7,678 nt of DNA from Peptostreptococcaceae bacterium (GTDB lineage Bacteria > Bacillota_A > Clostridia > Peptostreptococcales > Acidaminobacteraceae): positions 1 to 7,678 of the forward strand of contig JABXKX010000355.1 of NCBI GenBank assembly GCA_013619035.1. The letters are read 5' to 3'. The position numbers and the translations under genes are program-made. The notes beneath the pieces are model-generated. The model ran no database searches and was not told the DNA's origin. It was given only the letters and a program-made list of their open reading frames with translations. Shown piece by piece: positions 1 through 6,696 of this stretch. How positions within the stretch are numbered: the stretch's first letter is position 1; each line of letters starts with the position of its first letter.

Positions 1-208
1 TTGTCCTGCTCGGCGTTCTCCGCGGGTTTCCGGCTGCGGCGTACAGACGTACGCCTCACCGCAAACCCTTGTGCGGCCTTGATCAGAACAAAAATTGCTC
101 ATTTCTGAATTGGACACCCATTGTGTTCATTTTGAACTCATGGATGGACACGAGCTAATCCGCCACAGTGCATCGGTGGACAAGTCCGTTAAACTACGAA
201 GGCGGACA
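1..208. other. Compositionally foreign left end (mobile-element end or chimeric join)
   Basis: Hand counts give 65% G+C for 1-80, 45% for 81-208 and 34% for 209-300, and the shift falls inside a permease gene. No protein family is recognised here. The plus frame from base 1 is open to a TGA at 106-108 and could be the C-terminal 35 residues of an unknown protein. Frame 3 is open to a TAA at 156-158. The minus strand is also open from an ATG at 102 to the edge, so none can be preferred. Hairpins are visible: GGCGTAC/GTACGCC at 38-44 and 49-55, CCGCA/TGCGG at 59-63 and 72-76, and GTTCA/TGAAC at 125-129 and 133-137. Four spaced GGACA motifs fill 112-208. The stretch could be the end of an insertion element or a false join during assembly. 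The sequencing adapter at the opposite contig end makes the artefact explanation credible. Confidence 0.6.
112..208 (+). repeat. Four spaced GGACA direct repeats
   Basis: GGACA occurs at 112-116, 146-150, 178-182 and 204-208, at intervals of 34, 32 and 26 bases. The first two are TGGACAC and the last two GGACAAG. The last copy sits exactly where base composition drops and permease-like coding begins. Spaced subterminal repeats ending in CA are typical of IS21-like and other DDE-transposase element ends, where they bind transposase. That interpretation is inference, because no transposase can be identified here. Confidence 0.35.
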
Positions 209-716
209 AGAGTCCATACAGTTTGATGGTATTATCAATAAATTTTTACTTAGTATTCATTTGATTGCAGATCCTATACCGTGGCTTTTGGACCCGTTTT
301 GGGCAAAAGTGACCATTATTCTAGCAATTACATGGAGATGGACCGGTTATAATATGATTTTTTATTTAGCAGGCTTACAAAATATTGATCCGTCAATTTA
401 CGAAGCTGCAAGAATAGACGGTGCCTCTAAATTTAAACAATTCACCAAAATCACCATTCCAATGTTAAAGCCAGTGATACTTTTTACAACCATCATGTCA
501 ACAATTGGTACCTTGCAACTGTTCGATGAAGTTGTCAATTTAACTGGTGGTGGTCCAGGTAATTCAACGCTGACGTTATCTCAGTACATTTATAATCTGT
601 CATTTGTATTTACACCAAATTACGGATACGCTGCAACTATCTCGTATGTAATCGTAATTATAGTAGCAGTTTTGGCTATTATTCAATTTAAAATAGGAGG
701 AAGTAAAGATGAATAA
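168..716 (+). CDS. ABC sugar transporter permease, MalF/UgpA type, N-terminally truncated
   Basis: This is an inner-membrane subunit of a carbohydrate ABC importer of the CUT1 type. The reading frame opens at a GTG at 168, but its first 14-18 residues come from the foreign left end and there is no ribosome binding site before it. Family resemblance begins around base 210-222 (residue 15-19 of the frame). The conserved permease loop that docks on the ATPase is clear: EAARIDGA at residues 79-86 followed by the I-P pair of ITIPML. The LTGGGPGNST motif (125-134) and a final membrane helix (about 158-174) are also typical of MalF-like partners. Relatives are about 290-310 residues, so roughly the first 110-120 residues are missing. 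The gene overlaps the next permease by 8 bases (709-716), showing tight co-translation. The substrate cannot be told from sequence; the GH2 gene downstream suggests a glycoside. In this window it should be treated as a partial or broken gene. Confidence 0.85.
   Translation: MHRWTSPLNYEGGQESIQFDGIINKFLLSIHLIADPIPWLLDPFWAKVTIILAITWRWTGYNMIFYLAGLQNIDPSIYEAARIDGASKFKQFTKITIPMLKPVILFTTIMSTIGTLQLFDEVVNLTGGGPGNSTLTLSQYIYNLSFVFTPNYGYAATISYVIVIIVAVLAIIQFKIGGSKDE
695..700 (+). promoter_or_regulatory. Ribosome binding site of the second permease
   Basis: A perfect AGGAGG lies inside the end of the upstream permease gene, 8 bases before the ATG at 709. It fixes that start and supports coupled translation of the two permeases. 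Confidence 0.85.
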
Positions 717-1515
717 AATAAGTACAGTAGTTAAATACACATTTTTATCTTTGATTTCTTTTGTATCTATTTTTCCGTTTATTTGGATGATTATTGGTGC
801 CACTAATACATCAACAGAAATTACAAAAGGACGAATATTTCCTGGTAGTGAATTGATAAATAACTTTAATAAATTGCTAGAAATGGTTGATTTACCTCAG
901 GTATTATGGAATTCTGGCAAAATAGCTATTCTAACAACACTTTTGTCCTTATTGATTGCTTCGATGGCAGGATATGGATTCGAGTTATACCGTCATAAAA
1001 CAAGAGAAAGAATATATCAATTTATGTTGTTAACCATGATGGTGCCATTTGCAGCATTAATGATACCGTTGTTCAGGATTTTTGCAAAAGCAAATATGTT
1101 AGACAGCCATTGGGCTGTTATCATTCCCTCAATTGCATCGATTTTTGTAATTTTCTTCTTTAGACAAAACACAAAATCATTTCCAATTGAGTTGGTTCAA
1201 GCAGCGAGAGTTGATGGCTTAAATGAGTTCCAAATTTTCTTTTTGATTTATATGCCAACAATGAAATCAACCTATGCTGCTGCATCTATTATTGTCTTTA
1301 TGGGAGCTTGGAATAATTTCTTGTGGCCTTTGATTATTTTACAATCACAAGGTAAAAAGACAATAACACTTGTTATCTCTTCATTATCATCTGCGTATTT
1401 CCCTGATTTTGGTGTGATAATGATTGCGATTATTATCGCAACTTTACCGACAGTACTATTGTTCTTTATCATGCAAAAACGATTTGTAGAGGGCATGATT
1501 GGATCAATTAAATAA
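709..1515 (+). CDS. ABC sugar transporter permease, MalG/UgpE type
   Basis: This is the second membrane subunit of the carbohydrate importer, pairing with the upstream MalF-like protein to form the translocation pore. It has 268 residues, full length for the family. About six hydrophobic segments are seen, at roughly 10-30, 70-90, 105-125, 135-152, 188-210 and 235-255. The ATPase-docking loop ELVQAARVDGLNEF (161-174) carries the conserved A-A-x-x-D-G core and ends in YMP (181-183). The WNNFLWPL motif (201-208) and the C-terminal QKRFVEGMIGSIK are hallmarks of the MalG/LacG/UgpE group. It has no signal peptide beyond its first helix, as expected. The start is set by AGGAGG 8 bases upstream. 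The GH2 gene follows after 17 bases, so the three genes form one operon. The ATPase is absent here; in many low-GC bacteria a shared MsmK-like ATPase encoded elsewhere serves such importers. Confidence 0.93.
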   Translation: MNKISTVVKYTFLSLISFVSIFPFIWMIIGATNTSTEITKGRIFPGSELINNFNKLLEMVDLPQVLWNSGKIAILTTLLSLLIASMAGYGFELYRHKTRERIYQFMLLTMMVPFAALMIPLFRIFAKANMLDSHWAVIIPSIASIFVIFFFRQNTKSFPIELVQAARVDGLNEFQIFFLIYMPTMKSTYAAASIIVFMGAWNNFLWPLIILQSQGKKTITLVISSLSSAYFPDFGVIMIAIIIATLPTVLLFFIMQKRFVEGMIGSIK

Positions 1516-1532
1516 TTACAATGGAGTAAACT

Positions 1533-3761
1533 ATGAAAAAAACAATAAGATTAAATAACAACTGGTTTTATAACCCTGACTATGATGAAAGTATGATAAA
1601 AAATGATGATATAAGTTCATTTGAAAAAGTTAATTTACCTCATACGAACATTGAATTACCTTATAATTATTTTGATGAAAAAATGTTTCAGTTTGTTTCG
1701 TGTTACAAGAATTTCTTTGAGGTGAACCTTTCTGATAAAGAAAAGCTTTGCGTGCGATTTGAAGGGGTTATGGCTGTTGCAGATGTATATATCAATGGAC
1801 AGTTTATTGATCAACATTTAGGAGGATATACACCCTTTGAATATGATTTAACACCTTATATTCTGAGTGGGGATAATGTTATAACCGTTAAAGTAGATTC
1901 GAGAGAATTAGAACATGTACCACCTTTTGGAGGTCAAATAGACTATCTGACCTATGGAGGTATTTATAGAGAAGTAGAATTAAGAATCTATGATCAATCA
2001 TCTATCAAACATGTTAGAATCGAAACTTTAAATAATCATGAGGATGATAAATCGGTATTGCTGCATCTATCGGCAGTTACAGATACCGTAGATTGCCAAG
2101 CGACTTTAGATGTCCAAATCATTAATCAGTTTGGTGAGCAGATTAAACGTCATGAAGCCATCTTGAATCTGAATAAAGAAGAGGGTGACCATAAGATTCA
2201 AATTGATAAGATTCAAGCTGAATTGTGGGATTTGGACTCTCCGAATCTATACACTATTGAGTTAACTTTGATAACAAAAGACAGTAAAGATTATTTCAAA
2301 GATCGTTTTGGTTTTAGAACATGTGAGTTCAAAGCAGATGGTTTTTATTTGAACAATCATAAAATTCAACTCATGGGTATTAACAGACATCAGTCCTATC
2401 CATATGTTGGGTACGCAATGCCAAAACGTGTACAAGAAAAAGATGTAGAAATTTTAAAAGAGGAGTTGCATTTTAATTTAGTAAGAACATCACACTATCC
2501 ACAATCGAAACATTTCTTAAACAAATGTGATGAACTTGGTATATTGGTGTTTGAAGAAATACCGGGCTGGCAACATATTGGAAATCAAGCTTGGAAAGAT
2601 GTGGCAATTCATAATGTTAAAGAAATGATTGAAAGAGATTGGAATCATCCTTCAATCATCATATGGGGTGTAAGAATCAATGAATCACAAGATGATCATG
2701 ATTTCTATACCAGTACCAATGAGTTGGCAAGAATATTAGATCCAACACGTCAAACTGGTGGTGTTAGATACATTGACAATAGTGAGTTATTAGAAGATGT
2801 TTATACGATGAATGATTTTGCTCTTGATGGTGGTGAGACAGCTCTACGTGATCAGAAAATAGTAACTGGTTTAGAGCATAATGTCCCATACCTAGTCACA
2901 GAATACAATGGACATATGTACCCAACAAAAAGATTTGATTGCGAAGAAAGACAGATGGAACATGTAACAAGGCATTTAAGAGTTCAAGATGCCGCTTTTA
3001 GAAATGATAATATTTCAGGAGCGATTGGTTGGTGTGCTTTTGATTATAATACTCACAATGATTTTGGTGCTGGCGATCGAATTTGTTATCACGGTATTAT
3101 GGACATGTTTAGGGTTAATAAATTTGCAGCATCTGTTTACAAATCTCAGGTGACTCCTCACATTGAACCTGTATTAGAACCTGTTACATTTTGGGCTCGT
3201 GGTGAAAGAAGCATAGGCGGTATATTGCCACTAACAATTTTAACGAATTGTGAGTATGTAACGTTATCGTTTGGTGAGTTAAAAACATTTAAATTATTCC
3301 CTTCAAAAGTGTATGATGGGCTACCATATCCACCGGTGATTGTTGACGAAAATGTTGTAACCGTTGATGATTTAGGTGAATGGGGTATGAAGTGGGAAGA
3401 TGGTATTATAAAAGGTTATGTAAATGATGACTGTGTTATTTCAAAAACGCTGTCAAAAAATCCATTGCCGACATATTTATCAGCTAAAACAGATGATTTA
3501 GTATTAAATGCAAATGAGAAAGATGCCACACGAACTGTGGTAAGTATTTTGGATCAGGCTCATAGTTTAATGCCGTTTTTTGATAGACCAGTGACCATTG
3601 ATCTAAAAGGTCCTGCAAAATTACATGGTCCAAATGTCGTTGTACCAAAAGGTGGTGTATTTGGATTCTGGATTGAAACGATTAATCAAACAGGTGTTGT
3701 AGAACTTACGTTAACTAGTGATGGATTGACACCTGTTAACATTCAAATAAATATTGTATAA
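1533..3761 (+). CDS. Glycoside hydrolase family 2, beta-galactosidase-like, cytoplasmic
   Basis: This retaining beta-glycosidase most likely releases galactose or a related sugar from an imported glycoside. The domain order is an N-terminal jelly-roll (about 1-155, with FEGVMAVADVYINGQ typical of the sugar-binding domain), an immunoglobulin-like domain (about 156-260), a TIM barrel (about 262-540) and further beta-rich domains to residue 742. In the barrel, GFYLNNHKIQLMGINRHQ (270-287) is the usual GH2 entry motif. The acid/base is predicted as E384 in NHPSIIIW-GVRINES and the nucleophile as E457 in YLVTEYNG; W500 follows in the active-site wall. The C-terminal part (about 650-742, DATR, PFFDRPV, GFW) resembles the Ig-like tails of Lachnospiraceae-type GH2 enzymes. 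There is no signal peptide, so it acts inside the cell. GGAG lies 6 bases before the ATG. The NxKG motif of beta-glucuronidases is not seen, which argues against glucuronidase, but exact sugar specificity remains inference. Confidence 0.88.
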   Translation: MKKTIRLNNNWFYNPDYDESMIKNDDISSFEKVNLPHTNIELPYNYFDEKMFQFVSCYKNFFEVNLSDKEKLCVRFEGVMAVADVYINGQFIDQHLGGYTPFEYDLTPYILSGDNVITVKVDSRELEHVPPFGGQIDYLTYGGIYREVELRIYDQSSIKHVRIETLNNHEDDKSVLLHLSAVTDTVDCQATLDVQIINQFGEQIKRHEAILNLNKEEGDHKIQIDKIQAELWDLDSPNLYTIELTLITKDSKDYFKDRFGFRTCEFKADGFYLNNHKIQLMGINRHQSYPYVGYAMPKRVQEKDVEILKEELHFNLVRTSHYPQSKHFLNKCDELGILVFEEIPGWQHIGNQAWKDVAIHNVKEMIERDWNHPSIIIWGVRINESQDDHDFYTSTNELARILDPTRQTGGVRYIDNSELLEDVYTMNDFALDGGETALRDQKIVTGLEHNVPYLVTEYNGHMYPTKRFDCEERQMEHVTRHLRVQDAAFRNDNISGAIGWCAFDYNTHNDFGAGDRICYHGIMDMFRVNKFAASVYKSQVTPHIEPVLEPVTFWARGERSIGGILPLTILTNCEYVTLSFGELKTFKLFPSKVYDGLPYPPVIVDENVVTVDDLGEWGMKWEDGIIKGYVNDDCVISKTLSKNPLPTYLSAKTDDLVLNANEKDATRTVVSILDQAHSLMPFFDRPVTIDLKGPAKLHGPNVVVPKGGVFGFWIETINQTGVVELTLTSDGLTPVNIQINIV

Positions 3762-3770
3762 CTTCCCCCG

Positions 3771-3804
3771 AAGAATCGTTCATAAGTGAGCGATTCTTTT
3801 ATTG
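3771..3804 (+). terminator. Intrinsic terminator after the sugar operon
   Basis: Arms at 3771-3782 and 3787-3798 form a 12-bp stem (one T-G wobble) around a TAAG loop, followed by TTATT. It begins 9 bases after the GH2 stop codon and closes the permease-GH2 operon. Confidence 0.85.
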
Positions 3805-3899
3805 GTTATAAAAATATAATCGAAATGAGTTCAAAAAAATAATTTGGTGATGGTTTTTCTTGTGTAGAAATTGGAATCCTTAAAACATATTGTATATTT

Positions 3900-3935
3900 T
3901 TGTTATGGCGTCTTAAAAAGATGGTAGTATATATT
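3900..3935 (+). promoter_or_regulatory. Possible promoter of the reductase-like gene
   Basis: A weak candidate: TTGTTA at 3900-3905 and TAGTAT at 3925-3930 with a long 19-base spacer, or the overlapping TATATT at 3930-3935. A promoter is expected between the terminator at 3771 and the gene at 3968, but the region is so AT-rich that the exact boxes are uncertain. Confidence 0.25.
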
Positions 3936-3967
3936 AATAGTAACTCAAATAATTATTGGAGGTTGAT

Positions 3968-4498
3968 ATGAAAAAAATAATTTTAAATCTTGCAATGAGT
4001 TTAGACGGATACATTGCATCAGAAAGTGGAACTTATGATTGGATTGTTGGAGATGGCAATGATACATTAAATACAGAAAAAGCATTTGATTTTGAAGCGT
4101 TTCTAAATTCGGTTGATACGGTTGTTATAGGTAGAAAAGCCTTTGATGATTGTCCACTGGAGATGTTTAGTAATCATAGAATTTTAGTAGCAACATCACA
4201 AAACAAAGAGAATTACGATAATATTGAGTTTATCCATGGTGACTTAGTAAGTCTTCTAAGAGAAGAACAGCAAAAAGCTGGGAAAGACATTTATCTATTT
4301 GGTGGCGGTGGACTCGTTGATCCATTGATTAAATCAGATATTATTGATGAGTATATCATTGGTATTATTCCTACTATACTGGGCAAAGGAAGAAAGTTAT
4401 TTCATGAGAATAACCCAACGATTAAACTTTGTTTGAAAGATTATGCAACTTCTGAAGGTATGATGATTATGACTTATACAAAGAGGAAAGCGGATTAA
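3968..4498 (+). CDS. Dihydrofolate reductase / RibD C-terminal-like protein
   Basis: This 176-residue cytoplasmic protein belongs to the RibD_C/dihydrofolate-reductase fold group, like Bacillus YyaP and YwjB. These proteins are thought to bind NAD(P)H, but most have no proven substrate. Visible motifs are NLAMSLDGYIA (7-17), VVIGRKAFD (52-60), the glycine-rich nucleotide loop YLFGGGGLVDPLI (109-121) and IPTILGKGRKLF (134-145), all in the usual family order; length is normal. The start chosen is ATG 3968, with GGAGG at 3958-3962 five bases before it. An in-frame TTG at 3956 lies on the Shine-Dalgarno sequence itself and is rejected. It is preceded by the sugar-operon terminator and followed by the Pho-box promoter, so it appears to be a single-gene unit. 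No clear terminator follows its stop. It should not be called the housekeeping folA enzyme. The family call is firm; a physiological role is unknown. Confidence 0.88.
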   Translation: MKKIILNLAMSLDGYIASESGTYDWIVGDGNDTLNTEKAFDFEAFLNSVDTVVIGRKAFDDCPLEMFSNHRILVATSQNKENYDNIEFIHGDLVSLLREEQQKAGKDIYLFGGGGLVDPLIKSDIIDEYIIGIIPTILGKGRKLFHENNPTIKLCLKDYATSEGMMIMTYTKRKAD

Positions 4499-4532
4499 AT
4501 TTTTCTTAAAATAATTATCAAATGCCAATAAC

Positions 4533-4550
4533 TTGTCATAAATCTGTCAC
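4533..4550 (+). promoter_or_regulatory. Pho-box-like operator
   Basis: TTGTCATAAATCTGTCAC contains two TGTCA direct repeats (4534-4538 and 4545-4549) in 11-base register. It differs from the classical enterobacterial Pho box pattern CTGTCATAWAWCTGTCAY only at the first base. The box ends exactly 10 bases before TAAGAT at 4561-4566, the spacing known for PhoB-activated promoters in which the box replaces the -35 element. Binding by a PhoB/PhoP-type response regulator is inferred from this match, not shown. Confidence 0.6.
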
Positions 4551-4560
4551 AGGACTTCTT

Positions 4561-4571
4561 TAAGATATAGT
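4561..4571 (+). promoter_or_regulatory. -10 region of the DUF2202 gene promoter
   Basis: TAAGAT (4561-4566) and the overlapping TATAGT (4566-4571) are the candidate -10 hexamers. Neither has a good -35 at normal spacing, as expected for an activator-dependent promoter. The transcript would start near 4573-4578 with a leader of about 25 bases. Confidence 0.45.
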
Positions 4572-4600
4572 TAGATATAACGACGAAAGAGAGGTTTAAG

Positions 4601-5167
4601 ATGAAAAAAGTATTATTGGTAATGGTATTAACATTGAGCTTAAGTATGGTGGCATTTGCAGATGATTTTGGACACGAAGGCATCAATGATGATGATCCTG
4701 AACTACAAGATATGTTAAAGTATGCTTTAGAGGATGAACTCTTAGCTTATTCGACTTACGAAGAGATTGTAAAAGCTTTTGATGTATCAAAACCCTTTAC
4801 AAATATTATGAAAGCAGAACAAACTCATATCGAAATGGTAGAAGAATTGATGAAAAATTATGGTGTTGATATTCCAGAGATTGATCCAAGTAGCCACATC
4901 ACTTTACCTGTCAGTCTAGAGGATGCGTTTAAAGCTGGTGTTCAAGCAGAAATAGAGAACATTGCGTTATATGAAAAGTTTTTAGAAGGTGATTTACCAG
5001 ATGATGTTAGAGCGGTATTTGAATATTTAATCGAAGGCTCTGAAAATCACTTAAGTGCATTTGAAAGACAAGTCGAAAAGGACACTGTTGGTTTCAGTAG
5101 AAGTACTACTAATAAAACGGGGTCTAATCAAAGCAATTCAAGTGGACGAGGTTATAGAAACAGATAA
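4601..5167 (+). CDS. Exported ferritin-like DUF2202 protein
   Basis: This 188-residue protein begins with a signal peptide (MKKVLLVMVLTLSLSMVAFA, AFA cleavage motif before D21), so it is predicted to be secreted or held outside the membrane. No lipobox cysteine is present. The mature part is a helical bundle of the DUF2202 family, which has a ferritin-like fold. Candidate metal ligands recur in the expected places: E46 in EDELLAYSTY, E73 and H76 in EQTH, E117 in AEIENIALYE, and E148 and H150 in SENHLSAF. These suggest a di-iron site, but whether it oxidises, stores or senses metal is unknown. The tail (163-188) is rich in S, T, N, G and R and probably disordered. AGAGAGG at 4588-4594 lies 6 bases before the ATG. 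The gene is monocistronic, with a Pho-box-like promoter before it and tandem terminators after it, which suggests control by phosphate supply or a related two-component system. Confidence 0.83.
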   Translation: MKKVLLVMVLTLSLSMVAFADDFGHEGINDDDPELQDMLKYALEDELLAYSTYEEIVKAFDVSKPFTNIMKAEQTHIEMVEELMKNYGVDIPEIDPSSHITLPVSLEDAFKAGVQAEIENIALYEKFLEGDLPDDVRAVFEYLIEGSENHLSAFERQVEKDTVGFSRSTTNKTGSNQSNSSGRGYRNR

Positions 5168-5171
5168 TTTT

Positions 5172-5193
5172 TTGTAGAATACTACAATTTTCT
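5172..5193 (+). terminator. Short hairpin with T tract after the DUF2202 gene
   Basis: TTGTAG (5172-5177) pairs with CTACAA (5182-5187) around an AATA loop, followed by TTTTCT. The 6-bp stem is short, so it is probably a weak terminator ahead of the stronger one at 5197. Confidence 0.45.
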
Positions 5194-5196
5194 AGT

Positions 5197-5230
5197 AAAG
5201 ATTTCATCAGATGATGGAATCTTTTCTTAT
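5197..5230 (+). terminator. Intrinsic terminator between the DUF2202 gene and pgi
   Basis: Arms at 5197-5208 and 5213-5224 form a 12-bp stem with one T-G wobble and a 4-base loop, followed by TCTTAT. It separates the DUF2202 transcript from the pgi promoter. Confidence 0.75.
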
Positions 5231-5245
5231 TCCCTTATAATGACG

Positions 5246-5262
5246 TGGAAACGATACCGTTT
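5246..5262 (+). promoter_or_regulatory. cre-like / LacI-family operator over the pgi promoter
   Basis: TGGAAACGATACCG (5246-5259) fits the CcpA cre pattern TGNAANCGNWNNCW at every position except the last. The overlapping AAACG-ATAC-CGTTT (5249-5262) is an inverted repeat. It covers the -35 box and spacer, a position suited to repression by CcpA or another LacI-family regulator. The regulator itself is not in the window. Confidence 0.45.
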
Positions 5263-5274
5263 TTGGTGTATAAT
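5246..5274 (+). promoter_or_regulatory. Promoter of the pgi-glcK unit
   Basis: TGGAAA (5246-5251, four of six matches to the -35 consensus) and a perfect TATAAT (5269-5274) are separated by 17 bases. The transcript would start near 5281, giving a leader of about 73 bases. A second perfect TATAAT at 5236-5241 lacks a convincing -35 box. Confidence 0.65.
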
Positions 5275-5310
5275 GTTTGATAGTGTTTGATACAGTTGGG
5301 TATACAACAC
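5274..5310 (+). repeat. Tandem repeat and imperfect inverted repeat in the pgi leader
   Basis: TGTTTGATAG (5274-5283) and TGTTTGATAC (5284-5293) are tandem 10-base units with one mismatch, starting at the last base of the -10 box. GTGTTTGATAC (5283-5293) and GTATACAACAC (5300-5310) are inverted repeats matching at 9 of 11 positions around AGTTGG. They may be a second operator or a 5'-end mRNA hairpin. Confidence 0.5.
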
Positions 5311-5353
5311 TTAATTGGGGGATTAACGAAATAAAATATATATGGAGGTAGAC

Positions 5354-6688
5354 ATGAGTATCAAAGTTGATTATTCAAAAGCAAACATAACAACAGATGC
5401 GTTGTTAAATTATCAAGAGCAAGTAAATGAATTACATACAGTAATCCATGAGAAAACAGGTGCAGGTAATGACTTCTTAGGTTGGTTAGATTACCCTAAA
5501 ACTTATGATGTAGATGAATTTAATAGAATGAAAGCATGTGCTAAAAAAATTCAGGAAAATTCTGATATCTTAGTTGTAGTAGGAATCGGTGGATCGTATT
5601 TAGGTGCTAGAGCAGTAATAGAAGCGTTAAATCATTCATTCTTTAACGAATTAAGTGATGAAAAAAGAAAATTCCCTAAAGTTATGTTTTTAGGAAATAA
5701 TATCAGTCCTGTTTACATGACTCATTTCCTAGAAGCAATTGAAGGTAAAGACTTAACGGTTAATGTTATTTCTAAATCTGGTACAACAACAGAACCTGCT
5801 TTAGCGTTTAGAATCATTAGAAAATATATGGAAAATAAATACGGTAAAGACGGTGCTAAAGATAGAATCGTTGCAACAACAGATTATAACCGTGGAGCAC
5901 TGCGTCAATTAGCGGATCAAGAAGGCTATGAAACTTTCGGTATCAAAGATGATATGGGTGGTAGATTCTCAGTGCTTTCAAGTGTTGGTATGTTACCAAT
6001 TGCAGTTTCAGGTATTGATGTAGATGCATTAATGGCTGGTGCAGCTGCTGGTTATGACGAGTACTTAAATACAGATATGAAAGAAAATGCATGTTACCAA
6101 TATGCTGCTATTAGAAACTACCAATTAAACAATGGTAAAGATATTGAAATATTTGTTGATTATGAGCCACAACTACATTTCACAGCTGAATGGTGGAAAC
6201 AATTGATGGGTGAATCAGAAGGTAAAGACGGCAAAGGATTATTCCCAGCTGCAGTAGATTATTCTTCAGATCTTCACTCAATGGGACAATATGTACAAGA
6301 TGGTCAGAGAATATTATTTGAAACGATTGTAAATGTAGAAAACGTAGCATGTGATATTAAAATAGAATCAGATGAGCAAAATCTAGATAACCTTAATTAC
6401 TTAGTTGGTGAGACCATGGACTTTGTAAACAAGAATGCTTGTAAAGGTACTGTATTAGCTCACGTTGACGGTGGTGTACCAAATGTTATCTTAAACTTAG
6501 AGTCATTAACACCATTTAACTATGGTAAATTATTGTACTTCTTTATGAAATCTTGTGCGATGAGTTGTTATATGATTGGCGTGAACCCATTCAATCAACC
6601 AGGTGTTGAAGATTATAAGAAGAATATGTTTGCATTGTTAGGAAAGCCAGGTTTTGAAGCACTTCGTGAAGAATTGTTAAAGAAATAG
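5354..6688 (+). CDS. pgi: Glucose-6-phosphate isomerase
   Basis: This cytoplasmic enzyme interconverts glucose 6-phosphate and fructose 6-phosphate. It has 444 residues from the chosen ATG, the length of the compact Firmicutes type. Key motifs (numbered from that start) are [13 protein letters not shown] (74-86) and the phosphate-binding [15 protein letters not shown] (138-152). [11 protein letters not shown] follows at about 202-212. The active site includes [11 protein letters not shown] with predicted catalytic base E287, DLHSMGQ with H308, and GVEDYKKN with predicted lysine K422. The start is set by GGAGG at 5344-5348, five bases before ATG 5354. An earlier in-frame ATG at 5342 lies on the ribosome binding site and is rejected. 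Glucokinase follows after 8 bases, forming a two-gene glycolytic operon behind a promoter covered by a cre-like operator. All expected residues are present and no oddity is seen. Confidence 0.97.
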   Translation: MSIKVDYSKANITTDALLNYQEQVNELHTVIHEKTGAGNDFLGWLDYPKTYDVDEFNRMKACAKKIQENSDILVVVGIGGSYLGARAVIEALNHSFFNELSDEKRKFPKVMFLGNNISPVYMTHFLEAIEGKDLTVNVISKSGTTTEPALAFRIIRKYMENKYGKDGAKDRIVATTDYNRGALRQLADQEGYETFGIKDDMGGRFSVLSSVGMLPIAVSGIDVDALMAGAAAGYDEYLNTDMKENACYQYAAIRNYQLNNGKDIEIFVDYEPQLHFTAEWWKQLMGESEGKDGKGLFPAAVDYSSDLHSMGQYVQDGQRILFETIVNVENVACDIKIESDEQNLDNLNYLVGETMDFVNKNACKGTVLAHVDGGVPNVILNLESLTPFNYGKLLYFFMKSCAMSCYMIGVNPFNQPGVEDYKKNMFALLGKPGFEALREELLKK

Positions 6689-6696
6689 GAGAGAAT

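Noticed and set aside
1..108. Open frame at the left edge as a partial gene
   Set aside because: All three of the examined overlapping frames (two plus, one minus) are open over this short span and none resembles a known family, so no CDS can be supported.
168..218. The GTG at 168 as the genuine start of the first permease
   Set aside because: It has no ribosome binding site, the codons lie in foreign-composition DNA, and the product would lack the N-terminal membrane helices of the family.
3815..3820. TATAAT just after the sugar-operon terminator
   Set aside because: No usable -35 lies at 16-18 bases, as that position is inside the terminator stem, and it is about 150 bases from the next gene in very AT-rich DNA.
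4495..4686. Minus-strand open frame across the Pho-box region
   Set aside because: It has no family resemblance and runs antisense through a promoter and the signal-peptide codons of the DUF2202 gene; it is a chance frame in AT-rich DNA.
5281..5353. Riboswitch in the pgi leader
   Set aside because: The leader is only about 73 bases, shows no recognisable riboswitch core and has no terminator hairpin before the gene.
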